A stretch of DNA of 49,796 bases from JBCCSZ01 sp039199225 (GTDB lineage: Bacteria > Bacteroidota > Bacteroidia > Chitinophagales > Saprospiraceae): positions 1 to 49,796 of the forward strand of contig JBCCSZ010000009.1 in the NCBI GenBank assembly GCA_039199225.1. The letters run 5' to 3'. Positions 8,768-19,500 of the stretch are shown here, in pieces (the stretch's first letter is position 1; each line of letters begins with the position of its first letter). A program made the position numbers and the translations under genes. The notes beneath the pieces were generated by a model that had not been told where the DNA came from, did not search any database, and saw only the letters and a list, made by a program, of their open reading frames with translations.

Positions 8768-10096
8768 TTATTTGACAGCAGCACGCATTTCAGAATCGTC
8801 CTTCAGCGGTGCTTCAAAAATATCACAGTGCAAAATTTCGGCTTCCTCTACAACGGAGGCGATAACGGTCTTGATGATTTCCGACATTGTTTTAATGCTC
8901 GACATCTTCAGCGCTGCTTCCGGGTAGGACCACTTTCGGTTGGGCTTGAGGTGGCGGATGGCCATCCAGGTCGTTACGTAAATGGCCTTTAGATCGCGGT
9001 ACCAAAAAGGGGCATGCGCTCCGGCCTGCGATTGGTAGGCTTCTTCGCCATAGCGGCTCACCACGCGATCGGCTAGAAGGGTCTCCGGAGAATACAAAGC
9101 AGCCTGCTTTCTGAAGTTGTCCAGCAAGGATACCGAACGATTGTTGACAAAAGCCATCATAAAGGTTCCATCAAAATCTTTCCGAACCCAATCGGCAGAC
9201 ATCTTCGGTTTGTACTCATCAGGTAAGTCAGCTGATCGGTAAGTATCACTGGCGATACCATCGAGGAAAAAGCCCGCTTCAATTTGTTCGTCCTTGGGCA
9301 TGCCACTATCTTTCCAGATGAAAAAGTTGGCGCCCATATGTTCCGGATAAATCAAATCAAATCCAGCACCGAGTAAGGTCTTCTTAAATTGATATTCCCC
9401 CAGCACGCTCATCACCTCAAGTACACCAACGATGCCATTGGAATTGACAATGCTCATCTCTCGGGACTCTACCGAATCAAAGTCGGCCATAACTACGTAG
9501 TTCGAACGCTCATTGGTCAGGCCAGCCTTTCGGCCCAGGATATTCTCTCCGGTCCAGCCGCCAAAGGGTACGATTTGTCGACGCGTCTTGTATCCGGCAT
9601 CTTGAAAAGTATTCTCGATGAGGCTACGAATCATCACCAGGTTCTTACGTCCTTTTTCATCCTTGTGGTGCCTGGCAACGGAGACCGTCGCCAGGTTTTT
9701 CTTAATCCGATTGGCATCAACCTTGGCAAGTATTTCTTCCATTGGTACTTTATAGCCATCGTCTGCCACAATTCGAAAGTATGCTTGATCTAGTCGCAGC
9801 GAGTCGCTGTATTTCCAAGTAATCTTCTTTCCACTACCTACCGCAACATTTTCACCAATGTCACCGGTAGCATTTTTTGTATCAACCATAAATCGACCTT
9901 GCGCATCATCGGCAACCGTCAGCGCAATGGTCAGCTGCGATTCCTCTTTGTCTGATACATCGTAGTTGATCTGAACCAGTTGCTTTTCTTTGTCGATGCT
10001 TACTTTAACATTCGATACCTTCGGCAGTTGATTTTGTGCAACAGCCATCGACATCGGCAGTAAAAACAGGCCAATAAAGAGTTTGAAATATTTCAT
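8768..10096 (-). CDS. Secreted M28-peptidase-like protein with missing zinc ligands, plus N-terminal Ig-like domain
   Basis: 442 aa. Residues 1-21 form a signal peptide ending VAQ. Residues about 24-112 are a beta-sandwich-like domain (VSNVKVSID, ATGDIGENVAVGSGKKITWKYSD) similar to one I associate with secreted Bacteroidota proteins. From about 130 the pattern follows M28 zinc exopeptidases: GENILGRKAG (183-192), YVVMADFDSV (200-209, where active enzymes read VVGAHYDS), NSNGIVGVLEVMSVL (218-232), FKKTLLGAGFD (237-247), PEHMGANFF (251-259, where EE is expected) and GAHAPFW (359-365). The first zinc His is Asp205, the bridging-Asp region is IVNSN, and the second Glu of EE is His253. Peptidase activity by the usual mechanism is therefore unlikely. 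It sits directly after the last NRPS (36 bases) and before the exporter, so a periplasmic role on the exported peptide is plausible. Family assignment is by eye and moderately certain. Confidence 0.6.
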   Translation of the reverse strand: MKYFKLFIGLFLLPMSMAVAQNQLPKVSNVKVSIDKEKQLVQINYDVSDKEESQLTIALTVADDAQGRFMVDTKNATGDIGENVAVGSGKKITWKYSDSLRLDQAYFRIVADDGYKVPMEEILAKVDANRIKKNLATVSVARHHKDEKGRKNLVMIRSLIENTFQDAGYKTRRQIVPFGGWTGENILGRKAGLTNERSNYVVMADFDSVESREMSIVNSNGIVGVLEVMSVLGEYQFKKTLLGAGFDLIYPEHMGANFFIWKDSGMPKDEQIEAGFFLDGIASDTYRSADLPDEYKPKMSADWVRKDFDGTFMMAFVNNRSVSLLDNFRKQAALYSPETLLADRVVSRYGEEAYQSQAGAHAPFWYRDLKAIYVTTWMAIRHLKPNRKWSYPEAALKMSSIKTMSEIIKTVIASVVEEAEILHCDIFEAPLKDDSEMRAAVK

Positions 10097-10132
10097 AACA
10101 TTAAGATTTTTGACAGTTAAAATATATCTCCA

Positions 10133-13100
10133 TTATCCTGCAACATCCACCAAGCTTTGCGCTGTTTGGTTGGCGTCGATGAAGGCGGCAAAAGATTGAA
10201 TATCTGGATGCGTGAAAATGTCCTTAATGCCAATTTGCAAACCGATTCTTTTGAAAAGCGTCGTTTGAATTTTAATGGCTTTGAAGGAATGTCCACCGAT
10301 CTCAAAGAAGTTGTCGTCTGTGCTGATCTCATCCATCCCCAAGACTTCTTTCCATATATCCAGTACCATTTGCTCTGTCTCCGATACCGGCAGCACCAAG
10401 GTGCGTTCCTCTCTGACTTCGTCCAGCACTTCTGGCTCCGGCAGCTTCTTACGATCGATCTTGCGATTGTTGGTAACTGGCAGCTCATCCATGATGAACA
10501 AATACTCAGGTACCATCGCTGGTGGCAGCGATTCTGTCAGTCGCTTGCGGGTATCCTGAATGGTGGTCATCATACCATCCTTGAGGGTGTAGTAACCACA
10601 GAGGAATTTGCGACCTTTATCATCCGTACGATCGATGACGGCGACCTTTTTGACAAAAGGTAGTTGGTAGAAGGCGTGTTCGACCTCGCCCAGCTCGATG
10701 CGGTGTCCGCGAATCTTCACCTGCGAATCCAATCGACCAAAGCATTCCAGCAGTCCATCGGAAGTCCATCGTCCGATGTCTTTACTGCGGTACATGCGTC
10801 CACCCTCGACAAATGGATCGGCCAAAAAGGCAGCATCCGTCAATTCTGGGTCGTTGATGTAGCCTTGACCAACAGCAGCACCGGCGATGTACATTTCGCC
10901 TTTCACGCCAATGGGGCAAGGGTTGCGGTGGTCATCGAGGATGTAAATCCGAGTATTTTTGATCGGCTTACCAATCGGAATCGTTCCAGCTTCGGGTGGC
11001 GACGTCATAATGAAGTGCGTAACACCATCACAGGTTTCGGTCGGACCGTAGTGGTTGACAAAACGGGTGAAGATGAAATGCTCGAACCACTTTTGTACCA
11101 GTGCAGGAGGCAGTATCTCTCCAAGGGTTACGATGTACTGTAGGTTGCGGAAGTTGACCGACACACCGACTGTTTCGAGGGACTCCAAAATGGTCGCCAG
11201 GAAAGAAGGCACCAAAGAGAAGATCGTCACTTCGTCGAAGTCGATTTGCGTGGCCAATTTGATGGGGTCCATTACCACATCGTCCTTGTAAATTCTCGTT
11301 GTTCCACCACAAATCAAAGCAGTCAAACTTTGCCAGATGGAAATATCAAATCCAGAGGAGGCCGTTTGGGCAATGATGCAATCGTGTTCAATTTCCAAGG
11401 CTTCCTGCTTGGCCAGTAAGTGGTTGACCATTCCGCGGTGATCCAGCATAACACCCTTTGGCGCCCCCGTGGAACCCGATGTAAAAATGATGTAAGCGCG
11501 GGCATCCAAGCCAGGCCACTGGGCTTGCTTGAGGGCCAAAACTTCGACATCCCAATCAAAAGCATCAATATCGAATACGATGAAATCGTCAAATGTAGCT
11601 AGGTAAGCCTCGTTGATGATCACCAGGCTGGCGTCGGTTTTATCCAGCATGTAGCGAACGCGATCTTCCGGCTCTTTTGGCGTGATGGGTACATAAACAG
11701 CTCCGGCCTTCATAACGCCCAACATCGTAAAGAACCATTTTTCAGAACGATCCATGTAGACTGCAACCGATTGCTCAACTTCCACACCATAATCTTGAAT
11801 CAAGCTGGTCGCGATTTGATCGGACTTGTCCCACAATTGCTGGTAAGTATATTCGCGATCTTCAATAGACAAAGCAATGGCGTCTGGAATTTCTTCGACC
11901 ATCTCTGCAAATAAATCTAGGAAGGTATTTTCCAGTGGCAACTCTTCGGTGAGGTTGAAGGTCTCCAACAGTTGTGTCTGTTCTTCTTGGCTCAGCATCT
12001 CCAATTCGTTCAACTTCGTATCAGCACTTTGTACAAAGGCTTCCATGACTTTGATGAAGTGATTGGCCAAGCGAGCGATCGTCGATTCGAGGAAAAGGTC
12101 TGTATTGTAAACGATGTTGGCAGTGATGCCATCCGCAAATTCTGTAAAGATGAATTCCAAGTCAAACTTGGAGGAAGTATCCGGGCCGGTGGAGTAAGGC
12201 TCAACAGAAACACCGCCTAGTTCCGGGATTTCTTTGTCAAACAAATCTACATTTTGATGCGATAGTAAGACATCAAAAATCGGAGAGCGACTGACGTCTC
12301 TTTTGACGTCCAACTCATCCACCAGAAAATCGAAAGGAAATGACTGGTGTTTGAAAGCACCCATGACGACTTCTTTCACATTTTGCAAGAATTGCGTGAT
12401 CGTATCCGTTGTTTCAAATTGCGTCCGAAGCGGTAAAGTGTTGGAGTAAAATCCAATTTGGTTTTGCAGCTCCAATTGCTCGCGACCAGCGATGACCGTT
12501 CCAAAGACAATATCGGTTTGCTGCGTGTAGCGCGCGATGAGGGCCTTGGCACCTCCCAACAAGGAGGTAAACATCGTCAGGTCTTGTTCTTTATTGAACC
12601 GCTTGAGTGATTCCGTCAGTTGCTTCGGAATTTCAAAAGTGTGATTGCTACCGTTGTAGGTTTTCAGTGCCGGACGTGGCAAGTCGGTCGGGAAATCCAA
12701 AATTGGAATGTCGTCCTCGAATTGCTGGTGCCAGTACGTTCTCAAATTGGTGATTTGCTCGCTCTTCAGTCGAGTGTGCAACCATTCGGAATAATCCTTG
12801 TGCTGGATCGTCAACTCCGGCAGAGCTGGCAGTGTGTTTTGACTGTAGGCGTGGTAGGATTGCAACAGCTCCTTGAAAAACAACTGCATAGACCAACCAT
12901 CGGCGATGATGTGGTGCAAGGTCAGTATAAAGGCTGTGCGTTCCTCATCCAATTTTGCCAAACGAACACGAATCAGTGGACCATTTTCCAAATCAAATTC
13001 TGTTCGATACTCTTCGGCAACCATGTCCGTTAGGTAATCTTCCGGAGACGGCCAGGAGGTCAGATCAAATTCGTCGATGTGTAAATATCTATTGCTAAAT

Positions 13101-16100
13101 GGTCTGACTTTTTGCATCAATACACCCTCTTCGGTAAAGAAGGTTGTACGCAGTATTTCGTGTCTGTTGACAATTTTGAAAATGGCTTTCTTAAAAAGCT
13201 TCGCTTTAAAATCGCCCTTTATCATGTAAACGCCAGGGACATTGTAGACCGTTGTAGCACCTTCGAATTGAGCCAGAATCCAAGTTCTTTTTTGAGAAGG
13301 AGAAGCTTCGTAATAGGGCTTCTTAACGGCCTTTTCAATGCGGTTGGACTCATCGGATGCTTCTGAGTTGATCTTTGCCAATAATAAAGCAGGCGTTGGA
13401 TTGTCAAAAACATCCTGTAGCTCGATTTTCTTTTCAAAGTTTCTTTGGACTTGCAAAACCAGCGTGATCGCTTTCAGCGAGTGGCCTCCAACATCGAAAA
13501 AGTTGCTGTCCAACTCAATGTCTTCTCTGACCAATACTTCGTTCCAAACGGAAAGCATCTTTTCTTCTTCCGGCTCTCTGACCACTTGATTGTCTGTCAC
13601 AGCAGCAGTGGCGATGTCTTCGACTTGCGGTAGTGCAGCGTAATCGATTTTGCCATTGGTCGTCAGTGGAAAATGTTCAACCGGTATGAAGTAGGCTGGA
13701 ATCATGTAAACAGGTAGATACTGACTCAAGTAAGCTCTTAGGTCTGAGGCAACAATCGCTTGCTGGCTATCCGAAATAAAGTAGGCAATTAGATTGCTGA
13801 CTTTCTGTCCTTGTTTTTGCGCCAAGACGCGAACGTCTTTGACACCTTCGAACTGCTCGATTCGGTATTCAATTTCTTTGACCTCAACGCGGATGCCTCT
13901 GATTTGAATCTGGTTGTCAATGCGTCCCATGAATTCGAGCTCACCTTTTTCCGTCCAACGAGCCAGATCGCCCGTGCGATACAGCTGTTGATTGTTTGCA
14001 GCATTTGCAAATGGATTGGCTACAAACTTTTCTGCACTCAGTTCTGGATTGTCCAAGTATCCCTTGGAAATTCCAACACCTGCCACACAAATCTCACCAG
14101 GAACTCCGATGGGCAGCAAGCGTTGCTGTTGGTCCATGATGTAGACCTCGGTATTGGCAAAGGGCTGTCCGATTAAAATGCCTCCCAGCGATTTGTATTC
14201 TTCTGCTCTTTGTGGATCGACCTTGTGGAAGGTAGCACCAATGCAAGCCTCACTCGGTCCGTAGCCATTGTAAAAGTTTTTCGTTTCGCTGTATAAGATG
14301 GTTTCTTCCAGTACAGCAGCTTCACCTGTAGAAATGATGTTGCGAATACTGGGCAGTGGATGTTTGTTCAAAAGGCGGATGAACGCCGGTGTAAAAATCG
14401 CGGTAGTCACTGCCTTTTCTTCCAAAGTATCGCACAACAACTGGGTGTTGGATTTGATGAATTGATCTGCAATAACGATTGTACCGCCAGACAGTAGGCC
14501 CATACCAATTTCCACCAAAGAACTGTCGAAGTGCAAGGCTGCAAAATGCAAGACCTTATCCGATGAGCTGAGTTCCATAAAATCAATGTGGTATTGGATG
14601 CGGTCGGTGATGCTTTCGTGGCGCAGTGGAACCCGCTTGGGCTTGCCACTGGTACCCGACGTTTGAATCAAGTAAGCGATGGCTGTGGGCTGAACGTCCG
14701 TTTGAGCAAATCCAGCAGCCTCTGGCAATTCCAACAAAGCAGCTTCTGCAGACAACACAGCGATTTGTAGCTCTGGAAGGCGATCTTGCAAGCTGGCCTG
14801 TGTGAGAACGAGACTCACCTTGGAGTCGGCCAGTACTTCGCGGATTCTTTCTTTCGGGTATTGAATATCAACCGGCACATAAACAGCGCCCAATTTCCAA
14901 AGGGCCAACAAACAAGTCAGCGACCATTCGGAGCGATCGAGAAACACACCTATCCTCTGTTGGTAATCCACACCATAGGTCATTCGAAGCAATTGAGCCA
15001 GAGAGGTCGCTTTTTCATTCAATTGGCGATAAGTCACTTGGCGATTGCCATTGACCAATGCAATTTGATCGGGTGTTGTGGCCGCCCATTTTTCAAATAT
15101 TTCGTGAAATGGTGCAAGCTCGTAGGCTTTTTGCTGACCGGCCCAATCCAGTAGTTGCGCCTGCTCCTCCTTCGGTATGATTTGCAAAGCCTCGACCTTT
15201 CCTTGCGGATCGTCAAGAATTTGATCGACCAATGAAACAAACTGTTCAGATAAGCGATTGATCAAGGAAGCTTCGTAGGCATACTCATTGAAAGTGAAGA
15301 TGATGTGCGCTTGGTCGCCGGGAGAAACATGGATACTAAAATCGTAATTGACCTCCTCTCTGCGATTGACTTTTGCAACTTGCCAGGTATTTGTTCCTTC
15401 CACATCTTCTTCGATCTCTTGCTCATTTACCATCAACTCATTTCCAAAAACCAACAGGTGATCGACCAGTCTATTTTTCAAAGGCGTCACCGATTGTATT
15501 TCAGCCAAGGAGCAATAGTTGAACTTTTCTGCCTCCAGGTTTGCCTTTTGTGCTTCGCGCAACAAATCCTGAAAGCGCGTTTGTGCATCAAAACGAATGC
15601 GAATCGGCAAGGTGTTGATGAATAGTCCCACCATCGAGTCAATGTTCTTGATTTCAGGTGGACGCATCGAAGAAATCTTTCCGAAGATGACATCCGAGCA
15701 GTCGTTGTAGCGAGCCAGCAAGATGCCCCAGATGCATTGTACCAAGGTGTTGAAGGTCGACTTATTCGTAGCAGCGATATTGGCCAGGCGGCGCGTCTTT
15801 TCTCTGCTAAAAGTCAAGGCAACTTCGCCCTGCTCAAAAGCCTGCTCCATGCCTTGTCCGGCTTTTTCCGGAATGCCTGCTGCCTTGTCGTAATCCGCCA
15901 AGCTTCGGGTCCAATAATCCATCGCCTTTTGCTTGTCCTTGCCTTCGAGCCATTTGATGAATTGCTTGTAAGGTAAGGCAGGTGCCAGGTCGATGTCCTT
16001 GCCTGCTTCGAGACAGTCGTAGATGCGGCAAAACTCATTGGCCAATTTACCAAAGCTCCAACCATCAAAAAGGATGTGGTGGAAGCTCCAAATCAATTGG

Positions 16101-16504
16101 TAGCGTCCTTCGCCAAGGAAGAAAATCTTGACGCGCATTAGGCTGTCTTTCGTCAGATTGAAATTGCGCTCTTTGTCTTGCTCTCTAAATTCTAGGGAGC
16201 GCGTTTGTTGTTCTACTGCATCGAGCTGACTGATGTCTTCCATGGAAAACTCTGCCGCTCTTTTGGACAACACTACTTGGTAAGGCTTTTTCAATCCTTC
16301 GTATACAAAGGCGGTTCGCAAAACGCTGTGCCGCTGAAACAGGGCGTTGAGGCTCTGTTGAAAAACATCCGGGTCTACGTAACCCGTGAGGTCGTACGCT
16401 ACTTGTGTAAAGTAGGCACTGGAAGTATCATCGTGAATAGAATGGTACAAAAAACCCTCTTGCAATGGGGTCAAATCGTAGATATCCTGAGTATTACCTT
16501 TCAT
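10133..16504 (-). CDS. NRPS, two modules: C-A-T-C-A-T, no thioesterase
   Basis: 2123 aa. Domains by motif: C1 (about 1-440; DLTPLQEGFLYH start, HHILFDG), A1 (about 465-955), T1 (Ser1009 in GGHSLKAI), C2 (about 1050-1480; SPSQKRTWILAQF start, HHIIADGWS), A2 (about 1525-2020), T2 (Ser2073 in GGHSFKAI) and about 30 further residues to the end. Pocket residues read by alignment to GrsA: A1 D-S-V-I-I-T-G-I-G-K and A2 D-I-W-S-V-L-H-D-G-K; I cannot assign either. A1 has TSGTSGKPKR, with Arg replacing the loop Gly. A2 has SKD in place of TGD at a7 and NRKIDR in place of NGKIDR at a10, keeping the catalytic Lys. The N-terminal C domain is of the post-epimerase (D-donor) type, and the short start before it looks like an acceptor communication segment. 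It starts five bases after the upstream NRPS stop, so the two are co-translated. It is the last NRPS of the set, yet it has no release domain. Confidence 0.97.
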   Translation of the reverse strand: MKGNTQDIYDLTPLQEGFLYHSIHDDTSSAYFTQVAYDLTGYVDPDVFQQSLNALFQRHSVLRTAFVYEGLKKPYQVVLSKRAAEFSMEDISQLDAVEQQTRSLEFREQDKERNFNLTKDSLMRVKIFFLGEGRYQLIWSFHHILFDGWSFGKLANEFCRIYDCLEAGKDIDLAPALPYKQFIKWLEGKDKQKAMDYWTRSLADYDKAAGIPEKAGQGMEQAFEQGEVALTFSREKTRRLANIAATNKSTFNTLVQCIWGILLARYNDCSDVIFGKISSMRPPEIKNIDSMVGLFINTLPIRIRFDAQTRFQDLLREAQKANLEAEKFNYCSLAEIQSVTPLKNRLVDHLLVFGNELMVNEQEIEEDVEGTNTWQVAKVNRREEVNYDFSIHVSPGDQAHIIFTFNEYAYEASLINRLSEQFVSLVDQILDDPQGKVEALQIIPKEEQAQLLDWAGQQKAYELAPFHEIFEKWAATTPDQIALVNGNRQVTYRQLNEKATSLAQLLRMTYGVDYQQRIGVFLDRSEWSLTCLLALWKLGAVYVPVDIQYPKERIREVLADSKVSLVLTQASLQDRLPELQIAVLSAEAALLELPEAAGFAQTDVQPTAIAYLIQTSGTSGKPKRVPLRHESITDRIQYHIDFMELSSSDKVLHFAALHFDSSLVEIGMGLLSGGTIVIADQFIKSNTQLLCDTLEEKAVTTAIFTPAFIRLLNKHPLPSIRNIISTGEAAVLEETILYSETKNFYNGYGPSEACIGATFHKVDPQRAEEYKSLGGILIGQPFANTEVYIMDQQQRLLPIGVPGEICVAGVGISKGYLDNPELSAEKFVANPFANAANNQQLYRTGDLARWTEKGELEFMGRIDNQIQIRGIRVEVKEIEYRIEQFEGVKDVRVLAQKQGQKVSNLIAYFISDSQQAIVASDLRAYLSQYLPVYMIPAYFIPVEHFPLTTNGKIDYAALPQVEDIATAAVTDNQVVREPEEEKMLSVWNEVLVREDIELDSNFFDVGGHSLKAITLVLQVQRNFEKKIELQDVFDNPTPALLLAKINSEASDESNRIEKAVKKPYYEASPSQKRTWILAQFEGATTVYNVPGVYMIKGDFKAKLFKKAIFKIVNRHEILRTTFFTEEGVLMQKVRPFSNRYLHIDEFDLTSWPSPEDYLTDMVAEEYRTEFDLENGPLIRVRLAKLDEERTAFILTLHHIIADGWSMQLFFKELLQSYHAYSQNTLPALPELTIQHKDYSEWLHTRLKSEQITNLRTYWHQQFEDDIPILDFPTDLPRPALKTYNGSNHTFEIPKQLTESLKRFNKEQDLTMFTSLLGGAKALIARYTQQTDIVFGTVIAGREQLELQNQIGFYSNTLPLRTQFETTDTITQFLQNVKEVVMGAFKHQSFPFDFLVDELDVKRDVSRSPIFDVLLSHQNVDLFDKEIPELGGVSVEPYSTGPDTSSKFDLEFIFTEFADGITANIVYNTDLFLESTIARLANHFIKVMEAFVQSADTKLNELEMLSQEEQTQLLETFNLTEELPLENTFLDLFAEMVEEIPDAIALSIEDREYTYQQLWDKSDQIATSLIQDYGVEVEQSVAVYMDRSEKWFFTMLGVMKAGAVYVPITPKEPEDRVRYMLDKTDASLVIINEAYLATFDDFIVFDIDAFDWDVEVLALKQAQWPGLDARAYIIFTSGSTGAPKGVMLDHRGMVNHLLAKQEALEIEHDCIIAQTASSGFDISIWQSLTALICGGTTRIYKDDVVMDPIKLATQIDFDEVTIFSLVPSFLATILESLETVGVSVNFRNLQYIVTLGEILPPALVQKWFEHFIFTRFVNHYGPTETCDGVTHFIMTSPPEAGTIPIGKPIKNTRIYILDDHRNPCPIGVKGEMYIAGAAVGQGYINDPELTDAAFLADPFVEGGRMYRSKDIGRWTSDGLLECFGRLDSQVKIRGHRIELGEVEHAFYQLPFVKKVAVIDRTDDKGRKFLCGYYTLKDGMMTTIQDTRKRLTESLPPAMVPEYLFIMDELPVTNNRKIDRKKLPEPEVLDEVREERTLVLPVSETEQMVLDIWKEVLGMDEISTDDNFFEIGGHSFKAIKIQTTLFKRIGLQIGIKDIFTHPDIQSFAAFIDANQTAQSLVDVAG

Positions 16505-16509
16505 GAGTC

Positions 16510-19500
16510 TCAGTTGTTGATTAATTGGTTGATCAAATCTATTTCTTCTCCATCGATCTCATCGGCAAAGCCAGCGTCGTCATCCATAAAGGCAGCATCG
16601 GCTGCAGCCGTAGATTCGTCCAGCGTGCTCAAATAAGCCTCCATTTCCGACAAAACCGGATAGAGGAAGATGTCTTTAATTTCTAGTTGGTAACCTTCTT
16701 TGTACAGATAGGCGATGATCCGCATGGCACGAATGGAATCGCCACCCATATTGAAGAAGTTGTCATCCAAACTAATAGGGCTGATGCGCATGACCTTTTC
16801 AAAAGCCTCGATCAGTATTTTTTCTTTGTCGCTCAGTTCGCGATCGGTGGTACCGGAAGTTTCAGAGCCTGCCGTCCGCAGGGCTTTCAAAGCCGAACGA
16901 TCGACCTTACCATTGGCCAACTGTGGAAAGGCTTCCAACTCCAAGAGCAAGTGCGGAATCATGTAGGCCGGAATGGCTTCTTCCAATTGATTGCGCAATG
17001 CATCTGTTGAATGTCCATTTTCCAAAATCAGGTAGGCCGTGATGGTGACATCCTCTGCTTGCTCGCTGAGAATCACGACATCTCTGACACCTTCCTGTTG
17101 GCGAATGACCGCCTCGACTTCTTCCAACTCGACCCGATAGCCGCGTACCTTCAATTGGTGGTCTTTGCGGCCAATGTATTCGATTTCACCACCTGGCATC
17201 CAGCGCGCCAAGTCGCCGCTTCGATACAAGCGCTGCGGTGGCTCCGTCGGATGGATGATGAATCTCTCTGCGGTGAGTTGTGGGCGGTTCAAGTAGGCAC
17301 TTGCCAAGCCAGCCCCTCCGATGTGTAACTCGCCAATCATGCCGATGCCTGCTTCCCTACCCTCTTCGTCGAGTATGTAAATCTGGGCATTTGAAATAGG
17401 CTTTCCGACATTTGTACCTTCGAGTTGTACTGATCGGATGGCTTCCAGTTTTTCGGTATCCAGATCGTATTGTGTCACACCGATGGTGGCTTCCGTCGGG
17501 CCGTATTCATCCACAAAGATGACCTCCCGTTCCGCCACTTCGCGATAGGCATACAAGTCTTCCATCCGGATTTTCTCCCCGCCCAAAACGATGAGTCGCA
17601 GGGACAGCTCGCTGGCGAGCGTTGCAAATTTTGGATCGTTGACCAGTAGGCTAAAGGTTGTCGGTGTCAATTTCAAAATGGTAATCCGATCGTTGATCAG
17701 AACGTCCATCAATTCGTTGGTATCCAGAAAATCACTTTCTGGCAGAACGACCTGTAGACCGCCTGATGTAAAAGGAGTCCACAAACTGGTGTAACCAAGA
17801 TCGTAAGCCATGGAAGACATCAGCACGGTGCGATCCTCTGAAGTGATGTCGTATTTCACAAAGTTGTGGTAGATGTAGTTGAACAGCGAAGCGTGGCGAA
17901 TCTGTACACCTTTTGGCTGCCCGGTCGAGCCGGAAGTGTAAATGGTATACATGATGTCTGCTGATGTGATGTGAACATCCGGCCTCGTTTGCGGCAAATC
18001 ATCCAGCTCGATGTCGCTCGTTGCAACGATGCGGCAATGGCTACTTTCCACAGCTCCTTGGTCGTACAGGAGGACATTGGCGCGACTATCTTCCAAGATG
18101 AAAGCCACCCGCTTGGGCGGAAAGCTTTTGTCGATCACTAGGTAGGAAGCGCCCGTCTTCAGTACGCCCAGCAGCAAGGCCAAAGCCTGCTCGGATCGGT
18201 CTACCCGAAGAGCCACGATCTGTCCCTTACCAACTTCAAAGTTTTGAATCAGGTAATGTGCGATCTGGTTAGAATAAGCTTCCAACTCCTTGTAGGTCCA
18301 TTGTGTCGATTGAAATTTCACCGCGGGCAAATCCGGGTGAGTCGCCACTTGCTGTTGCAGCAAATCCAAAACCGTTTCGTTTGGAAAAGCTCGTTGGCTG
18401 TCGTTTACGATTTGCAGCGTCGAAGATTCTTGTATGGTTTGCAGTGGTAACTGACCGAGTGTTTTTTCCTCCTCTGCAATGGCTTGCTGAATCAACAATT
18501 CCAATTGAGAGGTGATTTGCTCGATGTACCATTCTTGATAAACCAGGCCATTGTATTCTAAATCTATGCGAATCTCCTCTTGGGTATAGGCAATCACACA
18601 AAGATCGAAGTTGGCGTGTTCGGCAGCGTCTACTGCTTTGATTTCCCAATCGAGATCGGCATTTTGATCGGCTTCCGTTTCAACTTTCAGATTTTGAACC
18701 ACAAAACTGTGATCCAGTAAAGACTGTTGCAATTCCGATTGTGCGACGATCTTTGTGTATGGGCAGTATTGATAGGCTTGACTATCTAGGAATTCGATCT
18801 GCTGTAGGCGAGCTACCTCCCGGAAAGTTTGTCCGCTTTTGGTTTGAACGCGAACCGGCAAGGTATTCACAAATAAGCCAGCCATTGTTTCGATGCCTTC
18901 CACTTCGGGTGGTCGACCAGAGACTGTTTTGCCAAAGACGACATCCCTGCGGTTGTTGTAGCGCCCCAAGGTAATGCCCCAGGCCGTTTGCAAAAAGATG
19001 CTTGGTGTGATGCGCCATTGTTGACAAATCTGGTAGAGTTGCTTCGAACGTTTTGCGTCGAGCTGCAAGCTGTTGCGTTTCAATTCAAAGGCGTTCTGTG
19101 TCTCGGGTTGCTTTTTGCGCTGTACCAAACTGGCCAATTTATCATAACCGTTGAGGTATTGCTCCCAGTATGTTTCAGCTGCTCCATGTTGCTGCGCTTC
19201 CAACCATTGGATGTATTCGCAATATTGATGTGCAAAAGGCAATTTAGCCGTCGTACCTTCGGATAGGCGCTGGTAAATCTCACTGAATTCTCCGACCAAC
19301 ACTTCAAAGCACCAGCCGTCCATCAGAATATGGTGGCTACTCCAAACCATCTTAAAGGTCGTGTCGTCCAATTGAATCAATGCCAATCGCAAGAGTGGTC
19401 CTTTTCCTAAGTCAAATAAATTTTGCTGATCCTCTTCCAGGAAAGCTTCCACTTTGTTTTGCTGGTCGGCTGCATTCAAACCGCGAAGGTCGATGTAATT

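Noticed and set aside
10133..10300. Thioesterase or reductase domain at the end of the last NRPS
   Set aside because: Only about 50 residues follow the last carrier Ser and they complete the carrier fold; no GxSxG is present.
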